From assembly GCA_036389695.1 (NCBI GenBank), contig DASVWG010000221.1:1-23217 (forward strand): a stretch of DNA of 23,217 nucleotides, written 5' to 3'. A program made the position numbers and the translations under genes. This DNA comes from JALZHR01 sp036389695. GTDB taxonomy: Bacteria; Acidobacteriota; Blastocatellia; Pyrinomonadales; Pyrinomonadaceae. Below are positions 1 to 7,201 of this stretch, piece after piece; position 1 is the stretch's first letter; each line of letters begins with the position of its first letter. A model generated the notes under the pieces. It was given only the letters and a program-made list of their open reading frames with translations. It ran no database searches and was not told the origin of the DNA.

Positions 1-45
1 CAGAGCGATTGCCCGCCGCATAAAATATTCGTCTTGTTCTGTCAT
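1..45 (-). CDS. N-terminal fragment of a TadA/RibD-type deaminase (partial)
   Basis: Reading the minus strand from the ATG at 45-43 gives MTEQDEYFMRRAIAL before the window ends. A D/E-x-x-x-M-R-x-A-x-x-L start is typical of the cytidine deaminase-like fold, seen in tRNA adenosine deaminase TadA and in the deaminase domain of riboflavin enzyme RibD. Fifteen residues cannot separate the two and no zinc motif is visible. The AstE-like gene lies upstream on the same strand with a gap of about 60 bp. The Shine-Dalgarno is weak (a GAG about 6 nt before the ATG). Confidence 0.5.
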   Translation of the reverse strand, partial: MTEQDEYFMRRAIAL

Positions 46-105
46 TTGCTCAAATTTATTCGATTAATTTTTGCCAAAGCGTCAAACAGCAGGATTAAAT
101 TCGCC

Positions 106-1065
106 TTAAATATTAATGACGTAAGGCTCTTCGGTGATGAAAAATACCTCGTCGTCGACGGTTTTCGGCTTGTAGTCTTTTGCCGAGCCGAATAAAGTCA
201 GTCCTTTGACCGGCGAAAATATTTTATCTCCGTCGCGGTTGACGCCTAAAACGGTTTCTTCGGTTAATCTTTCAAATGCTTCAAAGTCTCTCGGCGTTTC
301 AAATGAACTGTCTTGAAAAAAGACGGATTTGACGACTTTATAAATCTTATAATTTCCTTTCTTTCTTTCTTTCGCCGACGGCGGCAGCACGCCGCAGTTG
401 CGGCAAAATTCCAGCGTGCATTCAATCGCTGTTTTAAACGAGCTGCCGTCTTCGTGTTTTCCGGATTCGATAACCAGGCGCGGAATTTCGCGCTCTTTGC
501 CGCCGAATAGAGCGCTCGCCGGAATTCCTCTCTGAATTTTCGTGATGTTGAAAATAACGTCTTCGATTTCATCGGGAAATCCGGCGAATAATTCGTAACT
601 GAGGTCGTCGCCGACGTTGACAATCATCGCTTTCGGATTGGCTTTGGTGCTGTGAATATCCAAGCCGAAATCAAATTTTCGGTAAATCGGATAAAGCTCT
701 TTGATGCGCTTGATTTCGTATTCGTCGCTCTGCATTTCCAGACACTCAAACGGCAGCCGGTTAAAGTTAATATCGACATACCGGCATTTTTTCTTTTCTT
801 TTTCATCGACTGCCTGAAAATAATTTTCGCCCGCCTGAATATTGTTGAGCACAAAAATAATTCTGCCTTTGTGCGGTAGAATTCGGTTATCGAGAAAATA
901 TTTCAAAGCGGCTAATCCGGTCGGTTCGTTGCCGTGAGTCAGAATAGTGATGCCGACGCACGGACCCGCGACTTTACTGTCGAGGCTATAGCAGCCTTGC
1001 ATGTCATCGACGAAACTATTTTTTAAGAATGTAAATGTTTCCTTTAAATCTTCCAGAGAATACAT
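106..1065 (-). CDS. Succinylglutamate desuccinylase/aspartoacylase family zinc hydrolase
   Basis: This is a cytoplasmic zinc carboxypeptidase-fold protein of the AstE/AspA type, which hydrolyses N-acyl amino acids. The fold is supported by the zinc-ligand motif THGNEPTG (His44, Glu47) and the second zinc motif DIHST (His138). A conserved R-x-V-I-E-S-G-K stretch follows near residues 190-200. Length (319 residues) fits the family. An in-frame TTG lies at 1071, but the ATG at 1065 has a GAGGA Shine-Dalgarno about 7 nt upstream and was chosen. The gene is 18 bp from the stop of the upstream cyclotransferase gene, so co-transcription is likely. The substrate cannot be read from sequence; N-acetylaspartate-like or succinyl-amino acids are possible. 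There are no arginine succinyltransferase pathway neighbours, so a catabolic AstE role is not supported by context. Confidence 0.8.
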   Translation of the reverse strand: MYSLEDLKETFTFLKNSFVDDMQGCYSLDSKVAGPCVGITILTHGNEPTGLAALKYFLDNRILPHKGRIIFVLNNIQAGENYFQAVDEKEKKKCRYVDINFNRLPFECLEMQSDEYEIKRIKELYPIYRKFDFGLDIHSTKANPKAMIVNVGDDLSYELFAGFPDEIEDVIFNITKIQRGIPASALFGGKEREIPRLVIESGKHEDGSSFKTAIECTLEFCRNCGVLPPSAKERKKGNYKIYKVVKSVFFQDSSFETPRDFEAFERLTEETVLGVNRDGDKIFSPVKGLTLFGSAKDYKPKTVDDEVFFITEEPYVINI

Positions 1066-1083
1066 TTTCAATTCCTCAATCTA

Positions 1084-1986
1084 TCAGGATTTCGGCTTTA
1101 ATTTTATCTCGAAAAGGTTTTTCCACTTTTTGCCCGTGACAAAGATGCGGTCGTTCTGCGCGTCGTAAGCGAGTCCGTTTAAAGTGTTTTCGCTGTTCCG
1201 GACGTCTTCCGGCGAGATGCCCGCCAAATCAATCCAGCCGACGACCTTGCCGGACGCCGGGTCGATGCGGGCGATATAATTCGGCTTGCCGATATTCGGC
1301 AGAAAGCCGTGCTCGCTTTCGGTCGCGTTGTTTTCCGAGTGCCAGATGTTCGCCCAGATTTCGCCTTTGACGAATTCCAGCTCGTTCAGATGATAAACGG
1401 GCGAGCCGTCTTCTTTTTTGACCGTGATTGAGCGCGCGACGTTGAAAGTTTCCGGGTCGAGAAACTTAATGATATGCGTGCCGTCGCTCATAATCAGGTG
1501 CGTGCCGTCGGTCGTCAAGCCCCAGCCCGAACCCTGATATTTTATTTCGCGCAGCAGCTTGAAATTTTCCAAGTCGTAAACGAAAGCCGTATTTTCCTGC
1601 CAGGTGATTTGGTAAGCTTTGCCGTTTAAAATGGTCATTCCCTCGGCAAAATATTCTCTGGCGACGTCGTGTTCCTGCAGGACTTTGCCCGTTTGCGGCT
1701 CGACCTTGCGCAGCGTCGAATCGCCGTATTCGCCGGTGCTTTCATAGAAAAAGCCGTTGTAAAAAACCAGTCCCTGCGTGAAAGCCTTCGAATCGTGTTT
1801 AAAAGTGTTCACGATTTCGTAGCTCGAAACGCCGCCCGTCGCGACGCTGTTCGGAGCCGTGTTCGTCGGGCTGGCAGTATTATTTCCGGCAGTATTTTTC
1901 ACATTTGAGTTAGCATTCGGCAGCGGCTTTTCGCCGCCGCAGGCAAAGGCAAAAATCGCAAATATCATCAAGCCCAAAAGACGCAT
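1084..1986 (-). CDS. Glutaminyl-peptide cyclotransferase, lipoprotein
   Basis: This is predicted to form N-terminal pyroglutamate from glutaminyl peptides outside the cytoplasm. The protein matches the plant/bacterial beta-propeller glutaminyl cyclase family (Glu_cyclase_2), with the hallmark stretch FTQGLVFYNGFFYESTGEYG near residue 70 followed by propeller blades containing E-G-M-T and L-N-E-L-E-F motifs. The first 16 residues form a lipoprotein signal with lipobox AFAC (Cys16). A low-complexity Asn/Thr/Ala linker (about residues 22-50) precedes the propeller, consistent with a membrane-tethered protein. Length (300 residues) is normal. An AGGA lies about 10 nt before the ATG. The gene sits between the exported thioredoxin-fold protein and the AstE-like hydrolase on the same strand, and a large inverted repeat separates it from the former. 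Family assignment is firm; the physiological substrate is unknown. Confidence 0.88.
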   Translation of the reverse strand: MRLLGLMIFAIFAFACGGEKPLPNANSNVKNTAGNNTASPTNTAPNSVATGGVSSYEIVNTFKHDSKAFTQGLVFYNGFFYESTGEYGDSTLRKVEPQTGKVLQEHDVAREYFAEGMTILNGKAYQITWQENTAFVYDLENFKLLREIKYQGSGWGLTTDGTHLIMSDGTHIIKFLDPETFNVARSITVKKEDGSPVYHLNELEFVKGEIWANIWHSENNATESEHGFLPNIGKPNYIARIDPASGKVVGWIDLAGISPEDVRNSENTLNGLAYDAQNDRIFVTGKKWKNLFEIKLKPKS

Positions 1987-2047
1987 TTTTATAAATCCTG
2001 ATTCAAAAATTTATTTAACTTTAACACAATCGGAAAGGGAATTTTCA

Positions 2048-2183
2048 CCACAGAGACACCGCAGACACAGAGATTTTTTTGCCACGAAAGAGCACGAAAA
2101 GGCACGAAAAAATTTGTTTTAATTTCGTGTTCTTTCGTGTCATTTCGTGGCTAATTCTTCTCTGTGTCTCCGTGTCTCTGTGG
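2048..2183. repeat. Nested inverted repeat of degenerate tandem units
   Basis: The outer arms are 2048-2073 (CACAGAGA-like units) and 2160-2183 (its complement, CTCTGTGTCTC...). The inner arms, about 2081-2109 and 2123-2151, are built from CACGAAAG-like units and their complement. The centre is AT-rich. It begins about 10 nt beyond the stop of the upstream thioredoxin-fold gene, so the RNA would form a long hairpin and could act as a terminator or 3' stabiliser. No transposase is present. Confidence 0.85.
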
Positions 2184-2193
2184 TTCATTCTTC

Positions 2194-3546
2194 TTATCTC
2201 GAACCCGCGCCCGCTTTTGTTTTCGCCAGCGCTTTTTCTATCGCTTCGCGAAAAGCTTTTGCCGACAGCGCGCGAAGCCTGACGCCGTTGACGAAAATCG
2301 TCGGCGTTTCCGTGACGCCGTAGCTTTTGCCGTCAGCCATATCGCGGCGCACCTCGGCAGCAAATTTTCCGCTTTGCAAGTCTAACTCAAATTGCCCGAC
2401 ATTTAAACCCGCATCGGCGGCGTATTTTTTGAGCGAAGCGGCGTCGAGCGCCGTCTGATTGCGGTAAAGAATCTCGGTATATTCAAAAAATTTGCCCTGC
2501 GCGTTTGCCGCGCCTGCGGCTTGCGCGGCGAGAAAAGCGTCTTTGTGAATCGTCGTCAGCGGAAAATCGCGCACGACGAAACGCACTTTATCGCCGTATT
2601 CGGCTAAAACTTTCTGCAAAACCGGATGCGTCGCCGCGCACACCGAGCATTGAAAATCGGAAAACATCACCACCGTCACGGGCGCGCGGTCGCCGCCCTG
2701 AAAAGGGTCGTCGTCAATCGAAATATTCTGCGCGAAAGGCTCAGGCTCTTTGACCAGAATCTGCGCGTTGTATTTCCGGAAAAGACTCTGCCGGAAATTG
2801 TCACGAAGTCTTTCGCTTTCTTCGTCGGAAAAATCGCGCATCTTGTCGGTCACTTCGCGGGCAATCAAAGCGTCCGCCGCGATGCCGGATTTTTGCGCTT
2901 CCGCCTGGACGAGCTTTGATTGAATCATTTCTTCCAGCGCCGCGACGACCGCATCGTAGATTTCGGCGCGATAATCGTAAACTTCGCGTTTGAATCTTTG
3001 CTCAAGCTGCGCGACGGTGATTTTTTTCGCGCCGACGGTAAACAAAACGTCAGCCGCTTTCAGATTCGGCGCGTTCAGAGGCTTGCCGGGCGTGACTTTA
3101 TATTTGGCTTGCAGGCGCTTAACGTAAGCGACCATCATTTTTTGTTCCGTTTCGCGGTAGAGAAAGGCGATGATTTGCTCGCGCACTTCGTCCAGAGTCC
3201 GCCCGCCGACCCGCGCCTTGTTGGCATTATAAACCGCTTTGATTTGCGCTTCGGTCGGCACGGCGACTATCTCCGGCTTGGCTTCTTCGATAAGCTTATC
3301 GACCTCGATTTTGCGCGCCGCCGCTTCGGTTTCGAGCAGAGTATCGACAATCATCTGCGTCAAAATTTCCTGTCTCATCTGCGCGGTTTTCGCGTTGCGC
3401 TGTTTATACGCCTCGCGCAAATCCGCCGGAAGGTCGGCGACGGTAAATTTTTGCCCGTCAGCCGTGGCGAGAATTTCGGTGTTTGTCTGGGCGAACAAGG
3501 CGAGCGAGAAAATAAACGTGTAAAAAAGTGCGATAAAAAATTTCAT
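2194..3546 (-). CDS. Exported SurA-like N-terminal / DsbA-like thioredoxin-fold fusion
   Basis: Residues 1-19 form a Sec signal peptide ending LALFAQ. Residues about 25-245 are helix-rich and resemble the SurA/PrsA-type chaperone N-terminal region (repeated EEMIQSKLVQAEAQK and RREILTQMIVDTLLE-like segments). No convincing PPIase (parvulin) catalytic core is seen. Residues about 285-445 are a DsbA/Thioredoxin_4 domain: VTVVMFSDFQCSVC with the redox pair Cys300/Cys303, and the cis-proline loop VTETPTIFVNG near residue 412. The expected role is periplasmic disulfide oxidation, isomerisation or reduction, perhaps coupled to folding of outer-membrane or secreted clients. No DsbB/DsbD partner is in the window. 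A large inverted repeat follows the stop codon. The thioredoxin call is secure; the chaperone call for the N-terminal half is by resemblance. Confidence 0.85.
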   Translation of the reverse strand: MKFFIALFYTFIFSLALFAQTNTEILATADGQKFTVADLPADLREAYKQRNAKTAQMRQEILTQMIVDTLLETEAAARKIEVDKLIEEAKPEIVAVPTEAQIKAVYNANKARVGGRTLDEVREQIIAFLYRETEQKMMVAYVKRLQAKYKVTPGKPLNAPNLKAADVLFTVGAKKITVAQLEQRFKREVYDYRAEIYDAVVAALEEMIQSKLVQAEAQKSGIAADALIAREVTDKMRDFSDEESERLRDNFRQSLFRKYNAQILVKEPEPFAQNISIDDDPFQGGDRAPVTVVMFSDFQCSVCAATHPVLQKVLAEYGDKVRFVVRDFPLTTIHKDAFLAAQAAGAANAQGKFFEYTEILYRNQTALDAASLKKYAADAGLNVGQFELDLQSGKFAAEVRRDMADGKSYGVTETPTIFVNGVRLRALSAKAFREAIEKALAKTKAGAGSR

Positions 3547-3595
3547 AATAAAACAGATGAAAATGTAAATAATTCTGACGATTCCATCAACGATT

Positions 3596-4549
3596 TTAAT
3601 TTGAAACCGTCCGGCTGAATTTCAGCAAATCTTCGGAAACGCGAACGGCTTCGCGTTCAGACGGCGCGCCGAAGATTTCGGGATGCACAATCTTTGCCAG
3701 AATTTCCGCGCCGTCGACAACGCGCGGCGCGGGACGCGAAAAGTAAGCGGTCGCGTCCAAAGCCCAGACGCTGCCGTTTTTTACCGCCGGAATCTCGCGC
3801 AAGCTTTCGGGAAAAATCGTGTTCGGCAATTGCCGCAAAATGTCCGACGCGTAATAACCGCACGGAATCAGAACCAGACAATCGGGCGCGGTTTCGACGA
3901 TTTTTTCATAAGTCGTGGTAACTGATTTTTTGCCCGCTTCGCCCAGCAGACAAATGCCGCCCGCCGCTTCCACCTGTTCGGGAACCCAATGCCCGGGCGC
4001 AAACGGCGGCTCAAGCCATTCGAGCATAAAAACTTTCGGGCACGTTCCGGCACGCGCGCTCTTTTCGCGAAGCCTTTCGAGTCTTTCCCGCAAATCGGTC
4101 ACGACTTCAAAAGCTTTTTCCGCAACGCCGCACAATTCGCCGACGGTTTCGATATTGGCGAAAACGTCTTCAATCGTATTCGGCTCTAATGAAACGACCT
4201 GCGCATCGGCGACATACATTCGCGCGGCGCGCTCGACGGTTTTGTAGCTGACGGCGCAGACTTCGCAAAGCTCCTGCGTGATAATCAAATCAGGCTTAAG
4301 CGCGGCAAGCAGCTCGGTGTTCAAATCGTAAATCGAGCCGTGACCGTCGAGCTGCGAGCGCACGGCGTGGTCGATTTCCGCGCTGGTCATCGTCTCGTGC
4401 GAAATCCGGCTGGCGGTCAGGTGCGGCTTTCCGGCGACCTGCGGCGGATAATCGCATTCGTGCGTGATGCCGATTAAATTTTCTTCCAGCCCGAGCGCGC
4501 AGACGATTTCCGTCGCCGAAGGCAAAAGCGAAGCGATTCTCATAAACAT
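3596..4549 (-). CDS. BtuF-like corrinoid/iron-complex substrate-binding protein without signal peptide
   Basis: A class III periplasmic-binding-protein fold (PF01497, BtuF/FhuD type). It begins RIASLLPSATEIVCALGL, followed by the conserved G-I-T-H-E-C-D-Y-P and a K-P-D-L-I-I-T-Q-E-L-C motif near residue 100, then P-D-C-L-V-L-I-P-C-G-Y and the terminal S-R-P-A-P-R segment. These are typical of the vitamin B12-binding subgroup. There is no signal peptide or lipobox, as in several annotated 'cobalamin-binding proteins' of this subgroup, and no BtuC/BtuD genes are adjacent, so it may bind corrinoid in the cytoplasm or serve a remote transporter. The start may be the second Met, 6 bp inside. Neither start has a clear Shine-Dalgarno. 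It is divergent from the metallophosphoesterase gene. Confidence 0.8.
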   Translation of the reverse strand: MFMRIASLLPSATEIVCALGLEENLIGITHECDYPPQVAGKPHLTASRISHETMTSAEIDHAVRSQLDGHGSIYDLNTELLAALKPDLIITQELCEVCAVSYKTVERAARMYVADAQVVSLEPNTIEDVFANIETVGELCGVAEKAFEVVTDLRERLERLREKSARAGTCPKVFMLEWLEPPFAPGHWVPEQVEAAGGICLLGEAGKKSVTTTYEKIVETAPDCLVLIPCGYYASDILRQLPNTIFPESLREIPAVKNGSVWALDATAYFSRPAPRVVDGAEILAKIVHPEIFGAPSEREAVRVSEDLLKFSRTVSN

Positions 4550-4560
4550 TTAAATTAAAA

Positions 4561-4645
4561 CAAGGCGAAAGCGAAAAGGCAAAAGGTAGAAGGCAAAAGT
4601 AAAAAGTAAAAAGGCAAAAGGCAAAAGGTAAAAGGCAAAAGATGA
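4561..4645. repeat. Purine-rich degenerate tandem repeat (AAAAGGC units)
   Basis: About ten imperfect copies of a 7-8 nt unit such as AAAAGGC or AAAAGGT lie in the divergent gap upstream of the BtuF-like gene. Unlike the other intergenic repeats here it has no complementary arm. Open frames through it are low-complexity and not credible genes. It resembles the short tandemly repeated repetitive sequences described in cyanobacteria and other environmental bacteria. Confidence 0.75.
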
Positions 4646-4720
4646 ATAAATTCTAAAAAACTGTTTGGAAGTTTCCGAATCAATTGCTGGAAGAGACAAA
4701 TAATATAGCCAAACCCTGCG

Positions 4721-4749
4721 TTGATTGATAATATCGAATTCATTATTTT
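4721..4749 (+). promoter_or_regulatory. Candidate promoter of the metallophosphoesterase gene
   Basis: TTGATT at 4721-4726, a 17 bp spacer and TATTTT at 4744-4749 resemble a housekeeping sigma promoter. Initiation near 4756 would leave a leader of about 18 nt before the ATG at 4774. Pattern match only. Confidence 0.4.
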
Positions 4750-4773
4750 TGAGATAGCTGATAGTTAAAATTT

Positions 4774-5592
4774 ATGCGAGTCATAGTTCATCTTTCCGAT
4801 ATACATTTCGGGCGCGTCGATTACGCAATAGTCGAGCGGCTCAAGGAAAAAATCGGCGAAATCAATCCGCATCTGGTTATCGTCTCCGGCGATTTGACGC
4901 AGCGCGCGCGGTCGCATCAATTTATCGAGGCGAAAGAGTTTTTAGAATCTCTGCCGCAGCCGCAAATCGTCGTGCCGGGCAATCACGATATTCCGATGCA
5001 CAATATTTTCGCGCGCTTTTTCAGCCCGCTCGAAAAATATAAAAAATACATTACCGACGATTTACAGCCGTTTTACGCCGACGAGGAAATCGCCGTCGTC
5101 GGCATCAACACGGCGCGCTCGCTGACGATAAAAGATGGGCGCATCAACGAGCGGCAAATCGCGCAGGTCAAAGAGAAAATGTGCGTTTTAAGCGACCGGA
5201 TGCTGAAAATCGTCGTCACGCATCACCCGTTCGATTTGCCCGCCGGTTTTGACGAAGACGACATCGTCGGACGCGCCGCCGAAGCGATGCCGCAGATTGC
5301 CGACTGCGGCGCGGACGTTTTTTTGTCGGGACATTTGCACGTCAGTCACATCACGCACACGGCTGAGCGTTATAAATTGGATTCGGGACGCTCGGCGCTC
5401 GTCATTCAGGCGGGCACGGCGACCTCGACGCGCGGGCGCGGCGAAGCCAATTCTTTTAACGTCATCGAGTTTGAACAGCCGCGTCTGACGGTGAAAAGAA
5501 TGGAATGTCAAAACCCCGAAACAGGTTTTATTCCGGCGGAAAGCCAGGAATTTTTGCAGAACGAAAAAGGCTGGTCGGCATTATCTAAGTAA
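4774..5592 (+). CDS. Calcineurin-like metallophosphoesterase (cyclic-nucleotide PDE class III type)
   Basis: A cytoplasmic dinuclear-metal phosphoesterase. All five family motifs are present in order: LSDIHFG (residues 7-13), VSGDLT (about 38-43), PGNHDIP (about 70), VTHHPF (about 149) and SGHLHVSH (about 187). This arrangement matches the CpdA-like class that hydrolyses cyclic nucleotides or other phosphodiesters, but the true substrate is not fixed by motifs. Length (272 residues) is normal and there is no signal peptide. The start codon lies next to AT-rich sequence with no strong Shine-Dalgarno, and a sigma-70-like promoter ends 25 bp upstream. The C-terminal 30 residues (after VKRMECQN) are outside the catalytic fold. 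Confidence 0.88.
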   Translation: MRVIVHLSDIHFGRVDYAIVERLKEKIGEINPHLVIVSGDLTQRARSHQFIEAKEFLESLPQPQIVVPGNHDIPMHNIFARFFSPLEKYKKYITDDLQPFYADEEIAVVGINTARSLTIKDGRINERQIAQVKEKMCVLSDRMLKIVVTHHPFDLPAGFDEDDIVGRAAEAMPQIADCGADVFLSGHLHVSHITHTAERYKLDSGRSALVIQAGTATSTRGRGEANSFNVIEFEQPRLTVKRMECQNPETGFIPAESQEFLQNEKGWSALSK

Positions 5593-5675
5593 TAATTGAA
5601 AAGTTGAATGTTGGAAGGATTCAGAATCATTGGTAAGATTGAACAAATTGAAATTATCGTCATTGCTCGTTAATT

Positions 5676-5861
5676 ATGAACACAAAGTTTGCGGTATGCG
5701 TAAACAATAGAGGCTTTGAAGCATCGCTCGAAGTTGGAAAACTTTACGAAGTCGTTTCGGACGCGGAAGCCGAAAGCGACGCAATGCTTCGCGTGATTGA
5801 CGAAGACGGCGAAGATTATTTATTTGAAGCGAAGATTTTTGCACAAGAGAATTTGAGTAAA
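5676..5861 (+). CDS. Small conserved protein of unknown function
   Basis: A 62-residue acidic protein starting MNTKFAVCVNNRGFEASLEV. The layout is a short strand ending in Cys-Val, then G-x-x-A-S-L-E-x-G-K-L-Y-x-V, an acidic D-A-E-A-E-S-D turn, then L-R-V-I-D-E-D-G-E-D-Y-L-F. This looks like a compact beta domain, and I recall similar short hypothetical proteins in many bacteria. Function unknown. Codon use resembles the neighbours. No clear Shine-Dalgarno. The stop codon TAA (5862-5864) overlaps the first base pairs of the 33 bp perfect inverted repeat that follows, so its mRNA would end in a very stable hairpin. Confidence 0.7.
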
Positions 5862-5862
5862 T

Positions 5863-5943
5863 AAGGCAGAAGCCCGCGCGTCCGGCTTGGGCGCAAATAC
5901 GTTAGCTTGATGCGCCCAAGCCGGACGCGCGGGCTTCTGCCTT
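5863..5943. repeat. Perfect 33 bp inverted repeat with 15 nt loop
   Basis: Arms 5863-5895 and 5911-5943 are perfectly complementary and GC-rich in the centre (AGCCCGCGCGTCCGGCTTGG core), with loop 5896-5910. The left arm overlaps the stop codon of the small gene, and the right arm ends 2 bp before the first credible ATG of the aminotransferase. It could act as a terminator-like hairpin or insulate the two genes. It has no T-tract. Confidence 0.9.
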
Positions 5944-5945
5944 TA

Positions 5946-7109
5946 ATGATTAAAATGAATGCTTTAGCGAAAGAAAAAATGCAATTAAAATTACCGCGCC
6001 GCTTGCAGGGCGTTGCGCCGACTTTGATTCGGCAGATTTTTGAACGGGCTTTGCCGGATTCGATAAATTTCGGTCTGGGCGAGCCGGATTTGCCGACGCC
6101 GCAGTTTATGCGCGCGGAAGCGGCGCGCGTCACGCTGGAAGAGCAAAACGGCTACACGTCGCACGCCGGGCTTCTGCCGCTGCGCGAGAAAATCGCGGAG
6201 CAGTATCCGCATTTGAATCTGGACGCGAAAACGCAGGTTTGCGTGACGGTCGGCTCGCAGGAAGCGATGACCGCCGCATTTTTGGGCATCGTGGACGAAG
6301 GCGACGAGGTTTTGATTCCGAACCCGTCGTTTCCGGCGTATGAAAACTGCGTCAGGATTTCGGGCGGCGAGCCGGTTTTTTATCGTTTGCCTGCTGATAA
6401 GGATTTTGCTTTCGACATCGAAGAATTCAAATCGAAAATCACGCCGCGCACCGTAGCGGCGGTCGTCATTTCGCCTTCGAATCCGACCGGGAAAATTTTT
6501 ACCGAAAACGATTTCCGGCAGATTAGCGAGGCTTTGAAAGATACGGGAATTTATTTGATTTCCGACGAGATTTACGCGGATTTGTATTTTACGCCGGATG
6601 CTCCGCGCTCGGCTTCGGAGTTTTACGATAAAACCGTGATTGTCAGCGGTTTGTCGAAATCCCTGAGCATGACGGGCTGGCGCGTCGGCTGGGTGGCGAG
6701 CCCGCAGACGGATGTGGTCAAAGCGGCTATGACTTTGCACGGATTTTTGACCGTCTGCACCTCGACGATTTCGCAGAAGGCTTCGCTTTTAGGCTGGACG
6801 GAAGAAGCGGAAAAGGCGAAAGCCGAAGCCAGAGAGATTTACAAAAGGCGCGGCGAATTTTTGATTGATATTTTGCAGAAAGAATTAAATCTGCGCGGAA
6901 CATCGCCCGAAGGCGCGTTTTATACGATGGTCGACGTGCGGCATCTGGGCGACGACAGGGAAGTCGCGGAAAAGTTTCTGCAAAACCGCGTGATTACCGT
7001 TCCGGGCGTCGCTTTCGGCTCGGAAGCGGCGGGTTTTCTGCGCGTTTCGTTCTGCAATACGGAACAGCGAATGGCGGAAGGCGTGCGCCGGATGAAAGAA
7101 GCGTTATAA
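5946..7109 (+). CDS. PLP-dependent class I/II aminotransferase
   Basis: A fold-type I aminotransferase (aspartate aminotransferase superfamily). Landmarks: NFGLGEPDLPTPQF near the N-terminus, a G-S-Q-E-A cofactor phosphate loop, VVISPSNPTGKIF (Asn contacting PLP), ISDEIYADLYF (Asp for the pyridine nitrogen) and SGLSKSLSMTGWRVGW with Schiff-base Lys238. The C-terminal arginine region GFLRVSFCNTEQ binds the substrate carboxylate. The longer reading frame starts inside the inverted repeat at 5907, which is unlikely; ATGs at 5946, 5955 and 5979 are all possible and none has a good Shine-Dalgarno. I give 5946. Substrate is probably aspartate or another amino acid with 2-oxoglutarate or pyruvate. 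Its neighbour is aspartate-semialdehyde dehydrogenase, so a role in aspartate-family amino acids is plausible but not shown. Confidence 0.9.
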   Translation: MIKMNALAKEKMQLKLPRRLQGVAPTLIRQIFERALPDSINFGLGEPDLPTPQFMRAEAARVTLEEQNGYTSHAGLLPLREKIAEQYPHLNLDAKTQVCVTVGSQEAMTAAFLGIVDEGDEVLIPNPSFPAYENCVRISGGEPVFYRLPADKDFAFDIEEFKSKITPRTVAAVVISPSNPTGKIFTENDFRQISEALKDTGIYLISDEIYADLYFTPDAPRSASEFYDKTVIVSGLSKSLSMTGWRVGWVASPQTDVVKAAMTLHGFLTVCTSTISQKASLLGWTEEAEKAKAEAREIYKRRGEFLIDILQKELNLRGTSPEGAFYTMVDVRHLGDDREVAEKFLQNRVITVPGVAFGSEAAGFLRVSFCNTEQRMAEGVRRMKEAL

Positions 7110-7200
7110 ATGCAAAATTCAAAATGCAAAGTGCAAAATGATAATAGACAAATCGCATTTTGAACCTTATATTTTGAATTTTGCGTTTTGCATTTTGCAT
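7110..7200. repeat. Inverted repeat of TGCAAAA-type units filling the aminotransferase-asd gap
   Basis: The left arm (7110-7140) is a string of TGCAAAATG-like units and the right arm (7171-7200) is its imperfect complement. It starts at the base after the aminotransferase stop and ends two bases before the asd start codon, so the arm occupies the place of the Shine-Dalgarno. The same unit family recurs at 8254-8344. Confidence 0.85.
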
Positions 7201-7201
7201 T

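Noticed and set aside
2920..3618. 232-residue plus-strand frame opposite the thioredoxin-fold gene
   Set aside because: Arg/Phe-rich shadow composition; the minus strand has a signal peptide and CxxC domain.
4555..4743. Hydrophobic 62-residue minus-strand frame
   Set aside because: It is a translation of the purine-rich tandem repeat and AT-rich gap; low complexity, no ribosome site.
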